Source: Burkholderiaceae bacterium (GTDB lineage Bacteria > Pseudomonadota > Gammaproteobacteria > Burkholderiales > Burkholderiaceae). From it: a stretch of 5,812 nt of DNA. Below are positions 1 to 5,153 of the stretch, in pieces (within the stretch, counting starts at the first letter, position 1; the number at the start of each line of letters is the position of its first letter). The stretch covers positions 1 through 5,812 of the forward strand of contig CANBYN010000131.1 in assembly GCA_947373615.1 (NCBI GenBank). The letters are read 5' to 3'. The notes beneath the pieces are model-generated. The model searched no databases. It saw nothing but the letters and a program-made list of their open reading frames with translations, and had not been told where the DNA came from. Made by a program: the position numbers and the translations under genes.

Positions 1-7
1 TCGCTCG

Positions 8-33
8 CTAACCTAATTTCTAAAATTGGCTAG
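8..33. other. Imperfect AT-rich hairpin next to the left-edge terminator
   Basis: CTAACC (8-13) can pair with GGCTAG (28-33) with one A-C mismatch, and AATTT (15-19) with AAATT (23-27), leaving a three-base loop CTA and a bulged T at 14. No T-run follows on either strand, so it is not a standard terminator by itself. It could be a second element downstream of the minus-strand tusA-like gene, or part of the 3' region of a gene outside the window. Seen by eye; folding energy not computed. Confidence 0.3.
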
Positions 34-62
34 AAAAAAGGGGGCTATTTCCCATCTTTTTT
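34..62. terminator. Probable bidirectional intrinsic terminator after the tusA-like gene
   Basis: AAAAAAG (34-40) pairs with CTTTTTT (56-62), and inside it GGG (42-44) pairs with CCC (51-53) around a six-base loop, with a small internal loop (41 against 54-55). The A-run and T-run form the outer stem, so either strand yields a hairpin ending in a T-run. It lies 37-65 bases beyond the stop codon of the minus-strand tusA-like gene and would end the alaS-tusA transcript; on the plus strand it could end a convergent gene arriving from the left. The G+C core is only three pairs, so it may be weak. Confidence 0.5.
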
Positions 63-98
63 CCTTTAACACTCTGCAAGCTACAGATGTTTCCTAAC

Positions 99-344
99 TT
101 ATCTCCTCTTTAAAAAAAAGACTAAGACATCACCCTCCGAGCCGGCGGCTATGAGCTCATTTCCGGTCTGTTTAGCAAAGGCTGGAAAGTCATTAACTGC
201 ACCAGCGTCAGTAGCCTTCACTTTTAATATTTCGCCTGACTGCATTGTTGCTAGAGCTTTTTTAGTACGCAAGATGGGTAGTGGACAGTTCATCCCAATC
301 GCATCTACTTCGGCATTAAAGACAACCTTAGCGATTTCGCTCAT
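99..344 (-). CDS. TusA/SirA-family sulfur-carrier (sulfurtransferase) protein
   Basis: An 81-residue protein of the TusA/SirA/YedF family, small cytoplasmic proteins that accept sulfur as a persulfide on a conserved cysteine. In E. coli TusA passes sulfur from IscS to TusBCD-TusE for 2-thiolation of tRNA wobble uridine; paralogues serve other sulfur or selenium routes. The diagnostic CPxP motif is CPLP at residues 20-23, with Cys20 the expected persulfide site, close to Cys19 of E. coli TusA; the family's conserved ATD segment is at 44-46. Length is normal. The ATG at 344 is preferred over an upstream in-frame TTG at 359 because it gives the usual N-terminus and overlaps the alaS stop as ATGA, which implies translational coupling. 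Only a weak GGGTGG (357-352) precedes it. Whether this is the tRNA-thiolation TusA or a paralogue cannot be decided here, since no tusBCDE is present, so I give no symbol. Confidence 0.9.
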   Translation of the reverse strand: MSEIAKVVFNAEVDAIGMNCPLPILRTKKALATMQSGEILKVKATDAGAVNDFPAFAKQTGNELIAAGSEGDVLVFFLKRR

Positions 345-2965
345 TTGCTGGCCACCCAATCTTTCACACCAGCAAGCGCAGCCTTTAATTTGCTTGGATC
401 ATTGCCGCCGGCCATGGCCATCTCTGGTTTACCTCCACCCTTACCTCCGACTTGTTGGGCAACAAAGTTAACTAGATCACCTGCCTTCACCTTGCCAATC
501 GAATCTGCGGTAACACCAGCAATGAGGCTCACCTTGTCACCTTGCACTGAAGCCAAGACGATTGCCGCCGTCTTAAGTTTTACTTTTAAAGCATCCATGG
601 TTTCGCGAAGAACACCGGCATCGGCCCCATCTAAACGGGTGGCCAAAACTTTCAGGCCATTCACATCAATCGCCAGACCAGCTAACTCGTCTCCCTGACT
701 TGCAGCTAACTTAGAGTTCACTTTTTCTAATTCACGTTCAGCTTGACGCAAACTCTCTTGAAGTTGTACAACGCGATTAACCAAGTCTCCTGGATGGGTT
801 TTCAGGATAGCTGAAGCCTCGTTTACCTTGTCCTCTAAGGACTGCACCAAATGGAGTGCATTGTTGCCAGTCACCGCCTCAATACGACGGATACCTGCCG
901 CCACACCACCCTCAGACACAATCTTCAGGCTACCAATATCACCAGTGCGCGAAACGTGAGTACCGCCACACAATTCTTTAGAACTACCAATTTCCAATAC
1001 ACGCACTTCATCACCATACTTCTCGCCAAACAACATCATAGCGCCGGTCTTTTGAGCGTCATCTAATGACATCACTTTCCCAGAGGTTGCGGTATTTTCT
1101 AGAATCTCGCGGTTCACAATATTTTCTATCCGACGAATTTGTGCAGTTGTAATAGGTGCATTGTGAGTAAAGTCAAAACGGGTCTTAGTAGCGTCTACCA
1201 ATGAACCTTTTTGCTGCACATGATCGCCCAATACTTCACGCAAGGCTTTATGCAATAAGTGAGTGGCACTGTGGTTGCGCATCGTCTCAGTTCTTTGATT
1301 AACATCTACCAAAGCATTCAATGAATCACCGAGCATTAATTCACCCTCAAGCACTTCACCTTGATGACCAAATACATCAGCCTGAATTTTGAAAGTGTCA
1401 TCCACTGTAAAACGAACAGTTTCATTACGGAGCTCACCTTTATCACCAACTTGGCCACCAGATTCCGCATAGAAAGGAGTGTTATCTAGCACGATCACAG
1501 CAGAGTCCCCTGCTTTTACAGATGGTACTGCAGAGCCATCTACATACAAGGCAGTCACCTTCGCACCCTCATGCTTTAAAGTTTCGTAGCCATGAAACTG
1601 GGTTGGCACACCTTTATATTCAAGACCCTGTGCCACCTTGAACTTACCAGCCGCTCTAGCTTGATCTCGCTGCTTTTGCATTGCCACGTCAAAGCCTTCG
1701 GCATCGACAGTAACACCACGCTCGCGGCATACATCCGCAGTTAAATCTAATGGGAAGCCAAAAGTGTCGTGAAGACGGAATGCCGTCTCACCATCAATCA
1801 CCGCTGCGCCACCAGCTAATGCGCTTTCTAAGATCTCCATACCGTTGGCAATAGTTTGGAAAAAGCGCTCTTCTTCTTGCTTGATCACTTCAGCCACTTT
1901 ATCTTGTGCAACTCGTAACTCTGGATAGGCTTCGCCCATTTCTTTAACGAGCGCTGGAACCAATTGATAGAAGAATGGTTTACGTGCGCCTAACTTGTAG
2001 CCATGACGAATAGCGCGACGCGTAATACGACGCAGCACATAACCACGACCGGCATTTCCAGGAATCACACCATCCACCACAATAAAGCTACAGGCGCGGA
2101 TGTGGTCTGCAATCACTTTCAATGAAGGGCTTTGCGCATCACAATTTTCACCGCCTGCCGCATCTACCACGTCCTTTGAAGCCTTTAGCAAATTGACGAA
2201 AAGGTCGATTTCATAATTAGAATGCACATGCTGCAATACCGCGGCAATACGCTCAAGACCCATCCCAGTATCTACGCTAGGTTTAGGTAGAGGATGCATA
2301 ACACCCGCTTCATCACGGTTGAATTGCATGAACACGTTATTCCAAATTTCGATAAAGCGATCGCCATCTTCATCTGGGCTTCCAGGAGGGCCTCCGGGAA
2401 TATGCTCACCGTGATCATAAAAAATTTCTGTACAAGGACCGCAAGGGCCTGTATCCCCCATCATCCAGAAATTATCAGAAGCATAACGCGCCCCTTTGTT
2501 ATCACCAATTCGAATAATGCGATCGGCGGATACGCCAATTTGCTTATTCCAAATTTCATATGCCTCTTCATCTTCGGCATACACCGTTACCAATAGCCTT
2601 TCTTTAGGTAACTCAAATACTTGGGTCAACAAATCCCAAGCAAATTGAATCGCATCTTTCTTAAAATAATCTCCAAAGGAGAAATTACCAAGCATTTCAA
2701 AAAAGGTATGGTGACGTGCGGTGTACCCAACGTTATCCAAATCATTATGTTTCCCGCCAGCACGAATGCATTTTTGGGCAGTCGTGGCGCGGCTATATGG
2801 GCGCTTATCAAACCCTAGAAAAACATCTTTGAATTGATTCATCCCCGCATTGGTAAATAACAGAGTTGGATCATCCCCCGGAACTACTGGGCTAGATGGA
2901 ACAATTTGATGGCCTTTTTGGGCAAAGAAGTCCAGGTATGCCTGGCGAATTTGGGAGACTTTCAT
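341..2965 (-). CDS. alaS: Alanine--tRNA ligase (AlaRS), full length
   Basis: An 874-residue class II synthetase that charges tRNA-Ala with alanine in the cytoplasm and edits mischarged Ser/Gly. Domain order is complete: catalytic core (about 1-245) with motif 2 around residues 68-97 (RAGGKHND, then FEMLGNFSFGDY), the GDTGPCGPC segment at 170-178 and motif 3 GMGLERI at 234-240; tRNA-recognition region (about 246-460); editing domain with zinc-site HxxxH at His565/His569 and CGGTH at 666-670 (Cys666, His670), the same number as the known E. coli editing cysteine; a coiled-coil-like stretch (about 706-757); and C-Ala with the glycine-rich GGKGGGKPEMA at 840-850. E. coli AlaRS is 876 residues. 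The ATG at 2965 gives the canonical MKVSQIRQAYLDFF start; an in-frame TTG at 3001 would add 12 atypical residues and lies in the predicted -35. No Shine-Dalgarno is seen. It is cotranscribed with the tusA-like gene. Confidence 0.98.
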   Translation of the reverse strand: MKVSQIRQAYLDFFAQKGHQIVPSSPVVPGDDPTLLFTNAGMNQFKDVFLGFDKRPYSRATTAQKCIRAGGKHNDLDNVGYTARHHTFFEMLGNFSFGDYFKKDAIQFAWDLLTQVFELPKERLLVTVYAEDEEAYEIWNKQIGVSADRIIRIGDNKGARYASDNFWMMGDTGPCGPCTEIFYDHGEHIPGGPPGSPDEDGDRFIEIWNNVFMQFNRDEAGVMHPLPKPSVDTGMGLERIAAVLQHVHSNYEIDLFVNLLKASKDVVDAAGGENCDAQSPSLKVIADHIRACSFIVVDGVIPGNAGRGYVLRRITRRAIRHGYKLGARKPFFYQLVPALVKEMGEAYPELRVAQDKVAEVIKQEEERFFQTIANGMEILESALAGGAAVIDGETAFRLHDTFGFPLDLTADVCRERGVTVDAEGFDVAMQKQRDQARAAGKFKVAQGLEYKGVPTQFHGYETLKHEGAKVTALYVDGSAVPSVKAGDSAVIVLDNTPFYAESGGQVGDKGELRNETVRFTVDDTFKIQADVFGHQGEVLEGELMLGDSLNALVDVNQRTETMRNHSATHLLHKALREVLGDHVQQKGSLVDATKTRFDFTHNAPITTAQIRRIENIVNREILENTATSGKVMSLDDAQKTGAMMLFGEKYGDEVRVLEIGSSKELCGGTHVSRTGDIGSLKIVSEGGVAAGIRRIEAVTGNNALHLVQSLEDKVNEASAILKTHPGDLVNRVVQLQESLRQAERELEKVNSKLAASQGDELAGLAIDVNGLKVLATRLDGADAGVLRETMDALKVKLKTAAIVLASVQGDKVSLIAGVTADSIGKVKAGDLVNFVAQQVGGKGGGKPEMAMAGGNDPSKLKAALAGVKDWVASK

Positions 2966-2972
2966 GGGAATA

Positions 2973-3001
2973 ATTATCGCATTGGCACCTATATAGGGCA
3001 A
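2973..3001 (-). promoter_or_regulatory. Predicted alaS promoter, placed for a leaderless mRNA
   Basis: On the minus strand TTGCCC (3001-2996, four of six matches to TTGACA) is followed after exactly 17 bases by GATAAT (2978-2973, five of six matches to TATAAT). Only seven bases (TATTCCC) separate the -10 hexamer from the alaS ATG, so a normal start distance puts +1 at or next to the A of the ATG. The same interval has no purine-rich ribosome binding site. Predicted by eye; not supported by transcript data. Confidence 0.5.
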
Positions 3002-3030
3002 ACCCTAAGCAATATCCTTCTCTCCTGCCT

Positions 3031-3036
3031 TACAAT
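3031..3036 (+). promoter_or_regulatory. Candidate -10 element for tctBA
   Basis: TACAAT on the plus strand, one base from consensus and identical to the hexamer before glnS (5142-5147). It would start transcription near 3043, giving a leader of about 44 bases that contains the 12-base tandem repeat and the ribosome binding site. I see no convincing -35 at the right distance (AGCAAT at 3008-3013 is poor), so the promoter may be weak or activator-dependent. AT-rich GATAAA sequences in the repeat are alternative -10 candidates. Confidence 0.35.
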
Positions 3037-3045
3037 CGCACAACA

Positions 3046-3077
3046 TCAATAAATCGATAAATAAGTCGATAAATAAG
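3046..3077. repeat. Tandem 12-base repeat in the tctB leader
   Basis: TCGATAAATAAG occurs twice in direct, perfect, end-to-end copies at 3054-3065 and 3066-3077. It is preceded by a partial, one-mismatch copy TCAATAAA at 3046-3053. The last two copied bases before the end (AAG, 3075-3077) form the beginning of the tctB ribosome binding site AAGGAG. The spacer otherwise shows no repeats. The period is about one helical turn plus 1.5 bases, so regulator binding on one face is possible but unproven; slippage duplication is the simple alternative. Confidence 0.85.
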
Positions 3078-3080
3078 GAG
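3075..3080 (+). promoter_or_regulatory. Strong ribosome binding site that fixes the tctB TTG start
   Basis: AAGGAG lies six bases before the TTG at 3087, close to ideal spacing. The next in-frame ATG (3126) is inside the first membrane segment and has no such site, so this element decides the start codon. Confidence 0.85.
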
Positions 3081-3086
3081 CGCAAC

Positions 3087-3545
3087 TTGGAAATCCGTAA
3101 TCAAAAAGATTTTGGGGCTGGCCTAATGTATATGGTCATCGGCCTCTTTTTTACCTACATGGCAACCCAATATCAAATGGGTACACCTGCCAAAATGGGG
3201 CCTGGATACTTCCCCTTCTGGCTTGGCTTAGTAATGACGGCATTAGGCTTGTTAATTCTAGTGAAGTCGCTTAGCGCCAAAGCAGCAATTGAAAAAATCC
3301 CACCCTTCAACTGGAGGGTAATTGGTCTCATTACAGGGTCCGTCATTTTGTATGGTGTTCTGTTGCCAACAATGGGCTTTATCGTTGCCGTCTTCGTTTT
3401 GGTATTTATGTCAGCCAGCGCTAGTCACGAATTTCACTGGAAGGGTACGCTAATCAACGCCACCTTCCTAATTATTTTTACCTACTCGGTATTCGTTTTG
3501 GGTCTGAAACTTCAGTTCCCATTACTGCCTTTCTTTCTTCAATAA
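3087..3545 (+). CDS. tctB: Tripartite tricarboxylate transporter small membrane subunit (TctB family)
   Basis: A 152-residue inner-membrane protein, the small subunit of a TctABC-type secondary transporter that takes up citrate or other carboxylates using an ion gradient and a periplasmic binding protein. About four to five hydrophobic segments are visible (roughly 11-28, 43-60, 77-93, 95-111 and 121-140). The family signature, a Gly-Pro-rich stretch after the first helix, is GTPAKMGPGYFPFWLG at 32-47, and the C-terminus ends with the usual proline-aromatic tail FPLLPFF. Length fits the family (about 140-180). The start is a TTG supported by AAGGAG six bases upstream; no ATG, GTG or TTG lies in frame upstream before the stop at 3006-3008. 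The tctA start follows 19 bases after its stop, so the two are one transcription unit. The substrate cannot be read from the sequence. Confidence 0.92.
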   Translation: MEIRNQKDFGAGLMYMVIGLFFTYMATQYQMGTPAKMGPGYFPFWLGLVMTALGLLILVKSLSAKAAIEKIPPFNWRVIGLITGSVILYGVLLPTMGFIVAVFVLVFMSASASHEFHWKGTLINATFLIIFTYSVFVLGLKLQFPLLPFFLQ

Positions 3546-3564
3546 CGAACCGGGATACTGAACA

Positions 3565-5067
3565 ATGGACTTATTTGCTAATTTAGCACTCGGTTTCGAT
3601 ACCGCATTTACTTTACAAAACCTCTTGTACTGCCTTATTGGCTGCGTACTGGGAACTCTGATTGGTGTATTGCCAGGTTTAGGACCCATAGCAACAATCG
3701 CAATGCTGTTGCCTGCTACCTACGCATTGCCTCCAATTGCTGCTTTGATTATGTTGGCCGGTATTTATTATGGCTCTCAATACGGTGGCTCAACTACTGC
3801 GATTTTGCTCAACATTCCTGGAGAAACCTCCTCGGTGGTGACGGCGATTGATGGTTACCAAATGGCCCGAAACGGTCGAGCGGGTGTCGCCCTCTTTACT
3901 GCTGGCATGGGCTCGTTCTTTGCAGGTTGTGTAGCAACTTTAGTGCTAGCTGCTTTTGCTGCCCCACTTTCTCAACTCGCATTTAAGTTTGGCCCTGCTG
4001 AATACTTTTCACTCATGGTCTTGGGTTTAATTGGTGCAGTGGTTTTAGCATCTGGATCTTTAATCAAAGCCATTGGCATGATCGTCTTGGGCTTACTGAT
4101 GGGTCTCATCGGCACTGATGTAAATTCTGGTGTTTCCCGCTATGCGTTCGATATCCCTGAATTAAGCGATGGCATAGGTTTCGTGGCTGTGGCGATGGGC
4201 GTTTTTGGATTTGCCGAAATCATGGGTAACCTTGAGAAGACTGATGAGGATGAAGGCTTCCTTAATAAGATGACCACGATGATTCCCACGAGGGAAGATG
4301 TGAGGCGCATGATTCCTTCAATTTTGCGCGGAACTACCATTGGTTCAATTTTAGGTATCTTGCCAGGCGGCGGTGCTGCATTAGCTGCGTTTGGAGCTTA
4401 CTCTGTAGAGAAAAAATCTTCTAAGTACAGCCATGAGTTTGGTAAGGGTGCAATTGAAGGTGTAGCTGGTCCAGAATCAGCTAATAACGCTGCTGCTCAA
4501 ACATCATTCATCCCATTGTTGACTTTAGGTATTCCGCCTAATGCCGTGATGGCATTGATGGTTGGCGCAATGACGATTCATAACATTCAACCAGGTCCAC
4601 AGGTAATGACCAGCAACCCCGCATTGTTCTGGGGTCTGATTGCTTCCATGTGGATTGGAAATGTCATGTTGATCCTCTTGAACTTACCTTTGATTGGTAT
4701 CTGGGTAAAGCTCCTAAAGATCCCATATCGCTTTATGTACCCAGCTATTTTGGTCTTCTGCTGTATCGGCGTGTATACCGTGAACAACACTGTGTTTGAT
4801 GTCTATGTAACAGCAGCTTTTGGCATTATTGGTTACATTTTCTTCAAACTGGGTTGCGAACCTCCTCCATTGCTTCTGGGCTTTGTACTTGGACCGATGA
4901 TGGAAGAGAACTTCCGCCGCGCTTTATTGCTTTCCCGCGGCGATTTCACTACCTTCCTTACCCGTCCACTTTCTCTTGGCTTGTTGATCGCTTCAGCACT
5001 CTTAGTGGTGATGGTGACTTTGCCAGCAGTGAAAAAGACCCGCGAAGAAGCCTTTGTCGAAGATTAA
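3565..5067 (+). CDS. tctA: Tripartite tricarboxylate transporter large membrane subunit (TctA family)
   Basis: A 500-residue polytopic inner-membrane protein, the translocation subunit of a TctABC-type carboxylate transporter; length is exactly typical. The two related halves of the family are visible. The first carries GVLPGLGP at 34-41 followed by GIYYGSQYGGSTTAILLNIPG at 66-86 (split here: GIYYGSQYGG then STTAILLNIPG). The second carries GILPGGGAA at 264-272 followed by GPESANNAAAQ at 302-312 and LGIPPN at 321-326. The GTDxxxGxxR segment between them is at 181-191. Around eleven or twelve membrane segments are expected. The ATG at 3565 has only a weak GGGA (3552-3555) upstream, so coupling to tctB translation is likely. 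No tctC binding-protein gene or tctDE regulator is in the window; a TctC/Bug protein from elsewhere must supply substrate if the pair works as in known systems. The substrate is unknown. Confidence 0.96.
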   Translation: MDLFANLALGFDTAFTLQNLLYCLIGCVLGTLIGVLPGLGPIATIAMLLPATYALPPIAALIMLAGIYYGSQYGGSTTAILLNIPGETSSVVTAIDGYQMARNGRAGVALFTAGMGSFFAGCVATLVLAAFAAPLSQLAFKFGPAEYFSLMVLGLIGAVVLASGSLIKAIGMIVLGLLMGLIGTDVNSGVSRYAFDIPELSDGIGFVAVAMGVFGFAEIMGNLEKTDEDEGFLNKMTTMIPTREDVRRMIPSILRGTTIGSILGILPGGGAALAAFGAYSVEKKSSKYSHEFGKGAIEGVAGPESANNAAAQTSFIPLLTLGIPPNAVMALMVGAMTIHNIQPGPQVMTSNPALFWGLIASMWIGNVMLILLNLPLIGIWVKLLKIPYRFMYPAILVFCCIGVYTVNNTVFDVYVTAAFGIIGYIFFKLGCEPPPLLLGFVLGPMMEENFRRALLLSRGDFTTFLTRPLSLGLLIASALLVVMVTLPAVKKTREEAFVED

Positions 5068-5081
5068 ATTCTTTAATCTTC
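5059..5081. other. Perfect 10-base-pair hairpin spanning the tctA stop codon
   Basis: GAAGATTAAA (5059-5068) is the exact reverse complement of TTTAATCTTC (5072-5081), with loop TTC. The TAA stop of tctA (5065-5067) is in the left arm. No T-run follows, so it does not look like a terminator by itself; the true terminator starts 11 bases later. It may stabilise or mark the 3' end of the tctBA mRNA, or be chance in AT-rich sequence. Confidence 0.7.
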
Positions 5082-5091
5082 TCAGGAAACG

Positions 5092-5118
5092 AGCCCGCAG
5101 CAGTTTGCGGGCTTTTTT
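5092..5118 (+). terminator. Intrinsic terminator of tctBA
   Basis: AGCCCGCA (5092-5099) pairs perfectly with TGCGGGCT (5106-5113) around the six-base loop GCAGTT, and the stem runs directly into a six-T tract (5113-5118). Six of eight pairs are G-C. This is a classic Rho-independent terminator on the plus strand, 25 bases after the tctA stop, and it separates the transporter operon from glnS. Confidence 0.93.
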
Positions 5119-5141
5119 CTTTATGGACTCGGGGTTTTCTC

Positions 5142-5147
5142 TACAAT
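5142..5147 (+). promoter_or_regulatory. Candidate -10 element of glnS, placed for a leaderless mRNA
   Basis: TACAAT differs from consensus at one position and ends six bases (GTGGCT) before the glnS ATG at 5154, so +1 would fall at or beside the start codon. A good -35 is not seen: TTTATG (5120-5125, 16-base spacing) is poor. Because the tctBA terminator ends at 5118, glnS needs its own promoter between there and 5154, which supports this site. Confidence 0.45.
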
Positions 5148-5153
5148 GTGGCT

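Noticed and set aside
345..359. Longer tusA-like protein from the TTG at 359.
   Set aside because: The five extra residues are not family-like, and the ATG at 344 with an ATGA overlap is the usual operon arrangement.
151..1066. Plus-strand open frames at 151-471, 345-698 and 851-1066.
   Set aside because: They are opposite alaS and the tusA-like gene, resemble no known proteins and have no start signals; antisense shadows.
2294..2818. Open frames at 2294-2596 and 2621-2818 (plus) and 2626-2811 (minus, another frame).
   Set aside because: They lie inside the conserved catalytic-domain coding region of alaS and show no family motifs.
2966..3001. Longer AlaRS from an in-frame TTG at 3001, adding 12 residues.
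   Set aside because: The added residues do not match the AlaRS N-terminus, no ribosome binding site precedes it at good spacing, and the TTG is the first half of the predicted -35 hexamer.
2992..3026. Purine-rich AGGAGAGAAGGA on the minus strand (3026-3015) followed by a TTG-started seven-codon frame, a possible leader peptide ahead of alaS.
   Set aside because: Non-ATG start, poor spacing, no amino-acid bias toward alanine, and it overlaps the better promoter; kept only as a note in case transcription starts farther upstream.
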